This document shows, one piece after another, positions 26,170 to 37,330 of a stretch of DNA of 64,000 bases. The notes beneath the pieces are model-generated. The model ran no database searches. It saw nothing but the letters and a program-made list of their open reading frames with translations, and was not told where the DNA came from. Source of the stretch: Tolypeutes matacus (Eukaryota > Chordata > Mammalia > Cingulata > Chlamyphoridae); assembly GCA_026826555.1 (NCBI GenBank), contig JAKSZT010053887.1, positions 66,515,326 through 66,579,325 of the forward strand, given 5' to 3'. Positions within the stretch are counted from its first letter, which is position 1. Each line of letters begins with the position of its first letter. The translations under genes and the position numbers were made by a program.

Positions 26170-26462
26170 TTTCTAGTGCATTTTTTACATCGGTATTATT
26201 TCAAAATTGCAATAAATAAAAGAAAGCAGTGTAGTATAAACCATAATGTAAACCATTGACTGTGATTAGTAACAATGCTTCAATATTTGTACATCAATTG
26301 TAACAGATGTACTGTACACATGTAAAATGTTATTTCTAGGGGAGAGTGGGAGATGGGGAGGGGGTTAGGTAAGTGGGAATCCCTATATTTTCTATGTGGC
26401 TTTTGTTTAACCTGAAGCTTCTTTGGAGATAAAGTGAAAAAAAAGAAAAAAAAAAAAAGACA
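26170..26462 (+). mobile_element. L1 3' terminus, 5'-truncated copy
   Basis: Contains the lineage L1 3' end: 'taaaccattgactgtgattagtaacaatgcttcaatatttg', 'ggggagagtgggagatggggagggggtta', 'cctgaagcttctttggagataaagtg', then an A-rich tail (26437-26460). The same blocks end the element at 26640-28295, so two L1 3' ends of one lineage lie in tandem here. Confidence 0.7.
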
Positions 26463-26639
26463 CTGGGGGAACATACAGAAGAAATTGTCATGTACATTTA
26501 TATATATCTTATGATAACAAATCTTATGGTGATGAAAGACAAAATGAAAAAATATTTTATCATTTTTATTATTGTATTTTATTTGTTATTTATTATTATT
26601 ATTAAATTTTCTTATTACTTTAACTTATTTTTTGGCTTT

Positions 26640-28295
26640 CTTTTGGGGGAGGTTTTGGATCACAAAAGGGTCACAACTGTGGCAGGGGAAGATCACTGGT
26701 GCAGTGTGTCTGTGATGGGGGATGTGTGGGGAGGGAGGCATCTGCAGCATGCCTCTATGGCATATGAATATGTTCAGCTGGTCAAGGGCATTGTCTTGGT
26801 GGGAAGAGACCCATACAATAACCAAAAATTATTGAATACCCATCTTGGGAAGTCCTGCTACATTCTCTAATAGAGTAGCAAGAATCACTCGAGTACATGG
26901 GCAATGCCTAGCAAAGGAGGACAGACCATTACACCAGGCCCTTGATATTGACAATTGTACATATGAACTTTTTCTGGTGAAATTGAAATTTAGATTAGTA
27001 TTACATATTGCTTAAGAGTTATCTCCTGAAAGTCTCCTTGTTGCTCAAATGTGGCCTCTCTCTAAGCCAAATTCAGCATATAAATGCACTACTTTACCCA
27101 CCTACCACCGCATGGAACATGACTCCCAGGGTTGAGCTTGCCTGACACTGAGTGATTATTACCAAGTGATTATTACCAAGTGCCAACTAGTGATGAATCT
27201 GGAATAAGACCTTGACCAAGAGGGGGAAATATTAAATACAAATGAGTTTTTATAGCTAAGAGATTTCAAGGTGAGCTGGGAAGTCATTCCAGAGGTTATG
27301 CTGATACACATCTCAGCAGGATCTCATTGACTGCCACAGTAAACAGTGCCTTAAACAGCAGGGCTCCTGAGGACTCTAGAGACATCTAGACAGAATAAGC
27401 AGGTCAGGCAAGCTTAAATTAGGCACCCTGTCAGTAGGCCTTACTTTAAAATATATGTTCCTCAATGTAACAGAGGTAGACACATTTATAATTTCTCTAT
27501 ACATGGCTTTCTGCCACTTTTATTTGAACTTTTATTTAGCCCTATACTTTTTAAATATATGTCCCAGAGACTTACATCTTTATTCTGTTCATATGCTTGT
27601 TGAGCACTTAATCTCAGCAGATTTTCAAAACCTACTGTCCATTTAATTGGACTTATCCAGGACAACTAACAAAAGGATGATGATGGACAATGCCCATCTA
27701 TAAAAACAGAAAGTATCTACAACTGCAAGCAAGACAATTCCATCCAATGCCCCATAGGACCTAATCCTCTTCTCAATCAGAAACAGAATGGGCACCATCA
27801 TCCTAAAATCCTCAAGATTGAGGAATGAACAAACATAAAGGAAGAATGCAACTATGGACTAAATTAGACTTATTATTATTCTAGCAATGGAAGAACTTGT
27901 ATCATTGTTATAAAGGCAGTGGCCACCAGAGGTTCTGAGGAGAGGGAGAAGGAAGAATAGGTGCAACATGGGGGCATTTTTGGGACATTGGAACTGTCCT
28001 GCTGACATTGCAATAACAAATACAGACCATTATACATTTTGTCAAAACCCATAAAATTGTGCAGGGCACTGTGTAAACTATAATGTAAAATATAATCCAT
28101 GGTTAGCAACAATGCTTCAATATGAGTTCATCAGTTGTATCATATGTACCACACTAATGAAAGATGTTGTTAATGGAAGAAAGTGTTTGAGGAGGAGAGG
28201 GTGGGGAGGGTATATTGGTATCCCCTATATTTTTGACATAGCATTTATGTAATCTAAAGGTTCTTCTAAATTTAAAAAATAATAATAAAATACTG
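26640..28295 (+). mobile_element. L1 3' UTR, 5'-truncated copy, long form
   Basis: Homologous, in reverse complement, to 54390-55378: shared blocks include 'ctgccacagtaaacagtgcc', 'gacttatccaggacaac', 'aacaaaaggatgatgatgg', 'ccagaggttctgaggagagggagaagg' and 'aattgtgcagggcac'. It has no ORF2, and its tail is A-rich (about 28272-28292). A 14 bp unit AGTGATTATTACCA is tandemly doubled at 27151-27178. A 126-codon frame at 26490-26870 is not conserved in the other copy and is not called a gene. Confidence 0.8.
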
Positions 28296-28399
28296 AACAA
28301 TGGTGTGTCTTCCAACAAGAGCAGTCTCAGTGGGATCCGACAGAAAGATATCCTCAGAGAAAATTCCAAAACTGAGGAAAAACAGTTAATATATAAGAT

Positions 28400-29014
28400 T
28401 GTGACAGTTCAAAACTGGGTGGATCCCCAAATATCCTGTTCTTAAAGCTAATCCATTCCTGTGTGTGGAAACTTATTCTAGATGGGATCTTTGGATTAGA
28501 TTTAGTTAAGGAACCATCCTTTTGATTAGATCACCTCAGTAGGGAATGACCCAGGGTGAGTCTTAATCCTCTAGCTGGAGTCCTCTATAAATGGAGGAAT
28601 ACAAAGCCACAGACATAGGATAAAACCAGCAGAGACAGAGAAAACCCTCCAGAATTTGAACTCAATGAATTTGGGAGAGAGAAAAGCCACAGATGGGCAG
28701 CCTGAAGCTGAAGCAATGAGGCCTGGAGGAGAAGGGAAAGATGAGTAGACACTATCATGTACTTGATCAGCCCCAGCTGAGCTTGGGGAGAAAGCAAGCC
28801 CTGAGGAGAAAGCAGAAACTGGCAGAGCCACCATTGTGGCATGCCATATGGCAGGAGTCCAGGATTGCCAGCAGCAGACCTTTGGGGAGAAAGATTCACC
28901 CAATACCTTGATTTGGACATTTTTCCTAACCTTGGAATTGTAAGCTTATAAATTAATAAATCCCATTGAAGAAGCCAACTCATTTCTGGTATATTGCTTT
29001 GACAAACTTAAACA
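28400..29014 (+). mobile_element. Solo LTR, MaLR/ERVL-like, with 5 bp target duplication
   Basis: Begins TGTGACAG and ends ...TTAAACA, as LTRs do (TG..CA). Flanks AAGAT (28395-28399) and AAGGT (29015-29019) are a 5 bp duplication with one change, typical of ERVL/MaLR. A polyadenylation signal AATAAA is at 28955-28960 near the end, followed by 'gaagccaactcatttctggtat', the same terminus as the piece at 36570-36800 and the LTR at 58658-59212. Antisense frames of 110 and 132 codons (28571-28983) lie wholly in the LTR and are not genes. Confidence 0.75.
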
Positions 29015-30784
29015 AAGGTACATTCATTCTGGCAATGAGGTTATTGATGGTGATGGTCACTGGTGGATCACCATATTGTTTGCAGATGATCTCTTGGTAT
29101 ATCTTACTCTTCAAACATCTTGCTATTCAGTGACAAATGGTCTAGACATGGAAACTAGCTGTAGCCCTTGAGAATTTATAGGTAGAATTTAAAGGAGTGA
29201 AAGCATTCATATCTTTCATTTGCCATGGTATTTACAATTCTGGATTCTTTGTGTCCCCTACCCTAGAAGCAGTGAGTAATTATAATCAGTTTGGGTCCCA
29301 TGTATCTCTTTATTGAGAAGGACCCATTTTGTGTAAACAATATAGCAAAATAAGCATCTGTCAGTGTTGATTTTATCACAGAAAAACACTATTCCATTAT
29401 TATTCCACTATTATTTTATGCAGCAGAGATTCTTGATATGCAGCAACCTGGTTGGTTATTCATGATCTTGGCTTCCTGGATGGAATATTATAGTAATGGT
29501 AGAGTAAATGCTGTATTTGTAGCTTAAAGATTTATATCTATAGTTTTTCTGCCACCCCAAGGATTTATATTTTGTCACAATTGTATTTTCCTCATGGTTT
29601 AACTAGTTGAGGCCTACTCCATTTCCTGTCCTTCTACAATGTCTAGCATTGTAGAGCTGTACATCAATGTCATTTTTTTAAATTAGGAATTGATTTCTAG
29701 TAGAAATTCAGTGGGAGTAACCCCCCCAAACACACACACACACTAACACCACTACCACCATCTTCATGGTTTAGAAACTATATAGTAGATAAGTTTAAAA
29801 GTTCTTCCATGTTTACCTCTTGTTGGACTTTTCATGTACATATTGTGCTCCTCTCTGTTTAACATCCTTATATGCCTCAATTGTCCACCTTTTAACTATT
29901 ACTATTAACTCAAGTTATATATTTGGCAGTTTCAAATGAAGAGTGAATATATATATACATAGACTATAGTCTATATATACTATATATAATATTTAATATA
30001 TATACAAACATGCATAGATGTAGTTTTTACATGTCAGTTACTTGAGAAATGAACTTTTCATAATTAATATGTGCTTAATATAAACATAACTGTAAGCTAG
30101 CTCTTTGAAGGATAAGTACATTTTTTTAAAAAAAAACGCTCAATCCCAAATTTCTGCGTTGTTTATTGAATTGTACTTTAGGAAGTAAATAATGACATAA
30201 AGTCTATTATTTTCTTCTAGCCCAAAGTATGTAAGTTATAAACTTTTATACATTTGGAGGTCCCCTGGGCCTCAATTTGAACCTGAGTGGAATCTATTCA
30301 TTTGAAACCATAAATGTATTTAAGCAATTTTCATGCTCAAATAGTCATGCAATTGAGAGGGTTTTAAGCTTCAGTAAATCACATATATTTTCCATTCTCC
30401 TTAACTCCTTTTCTTTTATGCAAATGGGGAGTTGTTTCTAAACTATATATATATCCATATATAATATGAAAGAACCCTTTTGGTAAAATGGCACAATTAG
30501 GAAGAATTTACATTATTTTTGGAGTTGCAACTGAAGTAAGTAAATAACATTTTTAAAATGCTATGAATTAAAAAGCTTATATCAAAAAGCAACCTCTGAA
30601 AACATACAGAATGAAATTTTCATACCTTCATTTTGATATCTAAGGCCATAATTATGAAAATGTGCAACAAAGGATACTATATATAACCAAAACAATTATT
30701 TTATTGTTTACTATTTGAATAATCTGTCATACTTTCATTAACATTAAAACATATTGTGAAATACCCATAGAATATAAATAATAA
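29015..30784. other. Unassigned sequence with microsatellites
   Basis: No gene recognised. Contains a C-run and (CA)n at about 29720-29744, and an AT-rich tract at 29948-30006 that includes the perfect 16 bp palindrome ATAGACTATAGTCTAT (29959-29974). Such palindromes are expected in AT microsatellites. Confidence 0.5.
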
Positions 30785-30970
30785 CTTCACCAGGCAGTTT
30801 CCTAGTGCTTTTCATGCTTTACTTGGTTTTATTTTCACAGCATAGCTACCAAGGAGATATTATTATTATTTCCATATTACAGATCAGAGAGCAGGCAAGG
30901 AGAAGTTATATATGCTAGATCAATTTTGGATTAGATGTGCTTAATCCTCACACTATATTACCTCCCCTGT
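30785..30970 (-). repeat. MIR SINE, antisense
   Basis: Antisense MIR: 'cctagtgcttttcatgctttac', 'tattattattatttccatattacagatcagagagcaggcaagg', 'gattagatgtgcttaatcctcacactat..ctcc'. This is the MIR core and flanks in order, diverged. Confidence 0.7.
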
Positions 30971-32331
30971 CCATATATATTTCCTTTAATAGAGGTCAGT
31001 GAATAATAGCAGCTATTTAATATCTACTTACCTTTTTCTTCTGATGTGATTAAAATACCTACACATATGTCTATCATAGTAGATTTTTACTTAAGATTAA
31101 TAATACATAGCAAGTGCATTAATTCATACTTTACTCTGCATATATGGTGTAAACATATAATGTGAACTTCAATCATTATAGAGGTTTTAAAAGAATTTAA
31201 GTACACACAAACATACACATACACACAACACAAAGATCTTATATTAATTGTAGGGAAGTTTAATACCCTAACAGAAATTCTAGTGAACTATAATGTAGAA
31301 TAGAAAATCTATAGCTCTTTCTCTTTTTTCTGTGGCCCAGTCAGGAATCTGACAAAGATATTCCTAGGGGCTAATTATGAAGGAGAAGGAATGTGTATAT
31401 AAATATAAATTTTAAGAGATGATTATTTTTTTAACAACGTTTTATTTAAAAAGGTTTTTATAAAAGATTCTCTCTGTATTTAAGGTTTGAATGAGACCAG
31501 TCCCACTGCTGTGATGTAATCAGGCATCCTGTATTCAATAATAAAATCTCCCAAGTTTAAACAGGCCATTGAAATCTACCTTAGTACTATATGTTAGGTC
31601 ACTGAGGGACCAAAACTCTTTGGAACATGTTCTGGTACCCGTAAAGCATTTTAAGAAGTGTAATCGAAGAAAAGATTGTATAGGATATAATTTTACTATT
31701 AACATTGTCTCTGAAATATATTATCCAAGTAGACAACGTTTGCAATGCAATGTTAGATAGCTTCACAACTTATATTATGGATCAGAAGGCTCTGTACAAA
31801 TGCACATTTTTAACAAGTGATGATCATTTAAAAATATAATCAATAATGGCATAAAATTATGTTTATAGTATTGGCAAATGCTTTGTTTAAATGGAGTTCT
31901 TTTCATAAAATATCAGGAAGATATCCTGTTTTCCCATATTTCCATTACACTAGCTATACCAATGGGAAGATGTATCTACATTAGAGTTTGCTGGTAGTGG
32001 AGCACACTTTCATATCCTTATATTCATGAACCACATTAATGTACTTCAGTTTTAATAAAGGATTGTATATCCATGACCTATGATTATTATGCATAGTTTT
32101 CAAAGGCAAACTTTATTTGAAAGGAATTATTTAATAACTCTGTCCATTACATGACATATTATATCCTATTTTATCAGTTGCTTCAAATTCAATGATGTCT
32201 TCTTGCTCTTTTATCTCTTTTATGCTAAGAATGTTTTCATTGTGGGGCATCGGTGGGGATATAAATATTTTTTAAGAGCAATAGATGTTGGATATGAGGA
32301 AAACTAGCAACAACATAAGAACAATAAGGCA
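30971..32331. other. Unassigned AT-rich sequence
   Basis: No gene or clear repeat. A short CA-rich stretch near 31204-31230. Confidence 0.5.
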
Positions 32332-35222
32332 GTTTTTTAAAACTTTTTTATTTGGTAAAATATTTATAACATAAAAATGTCCAGTTTTAAGCATACATTT
32401 CAGTGGCATTAATTACATTTACAATTTTATGCGACCATCACTCCTATTTATCCCCCAAATTTTTCATCATATCACACAGAAACTCTGTACCCATTAAGTA
32501 ATAACTCCCTATTCCCCTCTTTCCCCAGCTGCTGGTAACCTCTGATCTACTTCATATTGTAGCATGTATCAAACCTCATTCATCTTTGTAGCTGAGTAAC
32601 ATTGCCATCTCTATTTATGTACCATTCCCATACTGATGGACATTTGGGCTGTTTCCATTTTTTGGCTATTGCAAATAATGCTGCCACAAAAATCTGATCC
32701 CCTGTTTTCATTTTCTATTAGGTATATATCTCAGAGTGTAATTGCTGAGTCATATGGTAGTTCCAAATTTAATTGTATATGGAAGAGCCAAAATGTTTTC
32801 CACAGCAGCTACATTATTTTACATTCTCAATAGCAGCGTATGAGAGGTATAAATTCTCCCCATACTCACCAACACTTATTTTTATTTTTTTTTTAAATTA
32901 TAGCCATCCTAGTATGTGTTGAGCATTACATTGTGATTTTGATTTTGATTTCCCTAATGGATAGTAATATTGAGTACCTTTTCATGTGCTTATTGGCAAT
33001 TTGTGTGTCTCACTTCAAGAAATGACTTTTCAAGACTTTGTCCATATTTTAATTAGGTTTTTGTTGTTGTTGTTGTTGTTGTTGAGTTGTAGAAGTTCTT
33101 TATGTGTTCCTGATATATAACTTGCATATGTCATCTGTTATCTTTCACTCTCTTGATAGTGTCTTTTCATGCACAAAAGCTGTTAAAGTTAATGAAGTCC
33201 AATATATTTTTCTTTTGTTGCCCATGTTTTTGGTGTCATATTTAACAAACCATTGTCAAATCTAAGGTGAAAAGATATATTCCTATGTTTTCTTCTAAAA
33301 ATTATATAGTTTCAGCTTCAAAATTTTGGTCTTTGCTCTATTTTGAGTTAATTTTTATATATGGTATTAGGTAAGATTCCAACTTCATTCTTTTACATGT
33401 GCATGTACAGTTTTCCAGTAACATTTGTTAAAGAGACAGTTATTTCCCCATTGAATTGTCTGGATACCCTTGTCAAAAATCAGTTGGCTGTAGATGGGAG
33501 GGCTTATTTCTGGACTCTCAATACTATTCCATTGGTCTATATGTCTATCTTCATACTAGCACCACACTGTTTTGATTATTATATCTTTTAAATAACTTTT
33601 AAAATTAGGAATTGAAAGAACACTTCAATTTTGTTCTTCCTTGTCAAGATTGTTTTGGCAATTCTGGGTTCTTTGAAATTCCATATGAATTTTAGAATGG
33701 GTTTTTCATTTCTGAAAAAAATCACCTTTGGGATTTTGATAGGTATTGCATTGACTCTCTATATCACTTTGGATAATATTGTCATTTCAACAATATTATG
33801 TCCTCTAAACCATGAACACAGGATGTATTCCCATTTATTTAGGACTCCTTTATTTCTTTTAGCAATGTTTGTAATCTTCAGTGTACAAGTTTTGTGGCTC
33901 CTTGAGTAAATTTAATCTAAGTATTTTATTCATTTTGATGCTATTATAAATTGAATTGTTTTCTTAATTTTCTTTTCTAATTGTTCATTACTAGTGGATG
34001 GAAATACAACTTATTCTTGTGTGTTAGCTTTGTATCCTGCAAATTTTCTGAATTCATTTATTAACAGTTTTTTGTGCAGGTATGTGGATTCTTTAGGGTT
34101 TTCTATATAATATCATCTGGATGTAGAGATAGTTTAATTTCATACTTTCCAGTTTGAATTTTCTTCATTTTTCTTGCTTATTCAGTCTTGCTCAAACTTC
34201 TGGTACTATGTTGAATAGAAGTGAAAAAAATGGGCGTCTTTGTATTGCTACTGATCTTAGGGAAATAGCTTTCAGTTTTTCTCCATTAAGTATGGTGTTA
34301 TCTATTTCAATATTTGGTCTTTATCTTGCTGAGGATATTCCCTTCTATTCTTAGTCAATTGAGTGTTTTTATCATGAAGGGGTATTAAATTTTGTCAAAT
34401 GCTTTTTCTGCATCATTTTTGAGATGATTATATGATCTTTTCTTAATTCTATTAAGGTGGTATACTGTATTGATTGATTTTTGTATTTTGAGCTACCCTT
34501 GCACTTCTGGGTTAAATCCCACTTGATCTTGGTGAATAATTAAAAAAAAATGCTTCTGAATTCAGTTTGCTAGTATTTTTGAGGATTTTTACATCTTTAC
34601 AAGTAGTCCATCTCCTGGCCAAATTCCTATGTGTGATTTCTCAATTCTGACTTTTAGCAATTACCTGTCAGTCTTCAAGGGAGAACCTTGGCCTCCCCAC
34701 ACAGATCTTGCAGTCTCTGAAAAGAGTTGAAGCCCAAAACTAAAGCCCCACTGATTGGTCATGCTCTTACCTATATCTCATTCCTAACCTAAGGCCTTCC
34801 TCTGGCACACCTGGTGAGAACTCCTTGGATATTTTCTTTGACCAAATGATGATTTTAAGAGTTTGTTGTTTAATTTTTACATATTTGTGAATTTTACAGT
34901 TTCCTTTCTATTTTATTCCATTGAGGTTAGAAATGCTACTTTGTATGATTTCAAACTCTTAAATATTTAAAAAAATGTATTTTGGATGAATATATAATCT
35001 ATCCTTGAAAATGTTCTATGTGCACTTCAGAAGAATTTATATTCTGTTGTTTGGTAGAATGTTCTCTTTATATATATATCTTTTAATTCTAATTGGATTA
35101 TTGTGTTGTTCAAGCCATTTATTTTCTTACTGATCATCTGCCTGGTTGCTATAACCATTATTGAAAATGGAATATTGAAGTCTTCAATTATTTTTGTTGA
35201 ATTACTTCTTCCATTATTACTG
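32332..35222 (-). mobile_element. L1 LINE, antisense, with internal gap
   Basis: Plus-strand text is the reverse complement of an L1: 3' end (32332-32560: 'cattcagtggc', 'cgaccatcactcctatttatc'), then ORF2 C-terminus to reverse transcriptase to about 34605 ('ttggctattgcaaataatgctgcc', 'ctttgctctattttgagttaa', 'gggcttatttctggactctcaatactattcc'). At 34606-34850 a foreign segment interrupts, after which more 5' ORF2 text (34855-35222) follows, skipping about 1 kb of ORF2. It is broken by many stops. (GTT)n occurs at 33058-33083. Frames of 65-92 codons on plus are antisense. Confidence 0.85.
34606..34850. other. Unidentified segment inside an L1
   Basis: GC-richer than the L1 around it, with text such as 'ccttggcctccccacacagatcttgcagtctctg' and 'ccccactgattggtcatgctc' (an inverted CCAAT-like box). 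It occupies the place of about 1 kb of missing ORF2. It may be an LTR piece or other insertion; no terminal repeats or target duplication seen. Confidence 0.4.
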
Positions 35223-35928
35223 ACATTTTTTTTTTTTCATATATTTTGGAGTTACAGCAGTGAATTATAAACCCCACGCGTATCCAGGGACAAGGACCAA
35301 AGCCCATAGAGAACCAGGGAAAAACACAAGTGTTTGAGAAGTGCCATGTACAAAAGTCCCCCAGGGAAAAGGACAATCAAGTCTCTGATTGATGGACCAC
35401 TTAAGTGTAAAATGGATCCTTCTAGTTTGACCCCCTCTGGTTCTCTGGGGTGGGATACCCCAATAGTGAAGAAACTGGAGACAGAAAAGCCTCACAGAAA
35501 TAATAAAAGGAAGAAGAGGAACTGACATGATGGGTTCCAGTAGTGAACAGTGTAAGGAAAGGAGGCAATAAGTGAGGGAAGAGAATTTTTATTTTTTTTT
35601 AATCATAGGCGTTGGGGAGAAAATTCTGCCCAATAAAACAGAACAGTTCAAGATTTCTGGAGAAAGAACATAGGAAAGGAATCTCCCTCCTAGAGGTAAA
35701 ACAGTTACACAAAAAAAGGGCAATCTTAAAAGTTGTGCCTCATATCCATGGCAAGAATTAGGTGCAGAAGAATTGAGAAAATCTGAACAGTTAAGCATGC
35801 ACTATTTTAAAGATTCAGTATATGTTGGACCAAGCAGTAAAGGAGAGCCTTAATGCAAGCAATTCAAAAATAAAACCCTAAGCAAAAGAAGAAACTGACT
35901 TTCAGAGTTAGTACATCAAAATAGCCAG

Positions 35929-36520
35929 ATGCCCAGACATCAGAAAAAGAATTACAAGCCATACTGAAATATAGGAAGATATGGTTCAGTCAAGGGAACA
36001 AATTAAAACTTTAGAGGAGACCCAGACATTGGAACAAATAACCAAATTAGTTCAAACAAATCTCGTAACTCAGTTAAAAAGATGAAGAAAAATATGGAAA
36101 GAAAGAAACTTATGGTGGATATAGAGCTAAAGGATATAAGAAGGCAAGTGAGCATGAAGAAATGATTTTTTTTTAATTGGGGATGAAAGGTACAATAATG
36201 GAGATTAAAATACAGTAGAGGCAAACAATAGCAGATCCAAACAGGCAGAAAAATTAATCAGCAAACTAGAAGACAGAACGATTAAAATTATAGTCAGAAA
36301 AACAAAGAGAAAAGAATAAAAAAAAATCGAGTAGTATCTCAGGGACTTGAGTGATAACATGAAGTGTACAAACATACACATCAAAGTGTTCCAGAAGGAG
36401 AAGAGAAGAGAAAAGGGGCAGAAAGAATATTTCTGCTCTACAGAAGTTATTAAAAGGAGTTCTCCAGGATGAAAGGAAAAGACAGAAGACAGTGGCTTGG
36501 ATTAGTATGAAGAAGTGAAG
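35929..36520 (+). pseudogene. L1 ORF1 relic (RNA-binding coiled-coil protein)
   Basis: ORF1p normally binds L1 RNA as a coiled-coil trimer. The presumed start is ATG at 35929, giving M-P-R-H-Q-K; the L1 at 54-63 kb starts the same way (M-S-R-H-Q), which supports the start. Traces of the coil and of the next domain (DNMK, NIHI, near 36355-36390, followed by EK) are visible, but a stop follows after about 13 codons and frames shift. The rest of ORF1 is lost at the foreign insertions that begin at about 36570. Confidence 0.65.
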
Positions 36521-36569
36521 ATCTCCAGAAAAGGTAACTAAAAGGGTAATTGCAAAAGCTAATAGTGCT

Positions 36570-36800
36570 GTATCCTCAATATGTAACACTACTCTTTAAT
36601 TCCTGTAAGAGTAGAATACACCCTTGCAGAGGTCAGCAGCCATCTTGCTCCAACACATGGCAACAGACTTTGGTGAGGGAAGCAACTTATGCTTTATGGC
36701 GTGGTAACAGTAAGCTTCTACCTCAAATAAATACCCTTTATGAAAGCCAACAGAGTTCTGGTATTTTGCATCAGCAGCCCTTTGGCTGACTAATATAGCA
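36570..36800 (+). mobile_element. LTR 3' fragment inside the L1
   Basis: Shares its end with the reverse complement of 58658-58810: 'aggtcagcagccatcttgctccaacac', then AATAAA (36726-36731), 'gaaagccaacagagttctggtattttgcatcagcagccctttggctgactaata'. It therefore belongs to the same LTR family as 58658-59212, 5'-truncated here. An 87-codon minus frame (36596-36859) spans it and is antisense noise. Confidence 0.7.
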
Positions 36801-36925
36801 TCTAATACTGCCTCTGCATTCTTAGTTATAATTCTCCTCCCTGGCCTCAGCTTTCTCATCTATACAATGGAGATCATAATACCTGCCATACCTACAAAGT
36901 GACTAGTTGTGAAATTGTTAAACCA
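36801..36925 (+). repeat. MIR fragment
   Basis: Contains 'tggcctcagctttctcatctatacaatggagatcataatacctgccatacc', the MIR 'cctcagtttcctcatctgtaaaatggg' core. Placed inside the L1 region, so it must have come in with flanking DNA or by rearrangement, since MIRs are older than this L1. Confidence 0.65.
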
Positions 36926-37057
36926 TTAATTTCCATTATGTCACGTTCATTCTGTGTCACTATTCCTCAAGTATTTTGCCTCACATTGCTGGATAGGATT
37001 AGATTTTGCTCAAAAAGCTATTTAGATTATATGATAACCTTAAAAGCAAGTTTTCTT

Positions 37058-37088
37058 GTTTTTTGTTTGTTTGTTTGTTTGTTTGTTT
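37058..37088 (+). repeat. (TTTG)n microsatellite
   Basis: About seven tandem TTTG units before 37090. Confidence 0.9.
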
Positions 37089-37149
37089 TGATGGGAGGCT
37101 GGTTCTCTTATTTTTTTCCATTAAAAATGTCCTTTTTCCCATGAACACT

Positions 37150-37330
37150 GTTAAACCATCAACTATAGTTAATAGTAGAAGTATAAAAATGTGCTATCAT
37201 TAATTAATTGTAACAAATATTCCACAACAATGCAAGGTGTTAATAATAGGGTGGTATATGTGAATCCTGTATTTTATGCATGGTTGTTCTGTAAACCTAC
37301 AACTTCTTCAGTAAAGAAAGTAAAACCTTC
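37150..37330 (+). mobile_element. Stray L1 3' terminus inside the larger L1
   Basis: Matches the 3' end of the enclosing element at 42045-42200: 'ttccacaacaatgcaaggtgtt', 'gtggtatatgtgaatcctgtattttatgcatggttgttctgtaaac'. A short, severely 5'-truncated copy of the same lineage. Confidence 0.75.

Noticed and set aside
26490..26870. 126-codon plus frame
   Set aside because: It starts in a low-complexity AT stretch and runs into L1 3' UTR; the related copy at 54-55 kb shows no matching frame.
28571..28983. Overlapping minus-strand frames of 110 and 132 codons
   Set aside because: Both lie inside the solo LTR at 28400-29014; LTRs are GC-richer and give long chance frames.
29948..30006. AT-rich palindromic tract
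   Set aside because: A 16 bp perfect palindrome in an AT microsatellite is expected by chance; no other structure.
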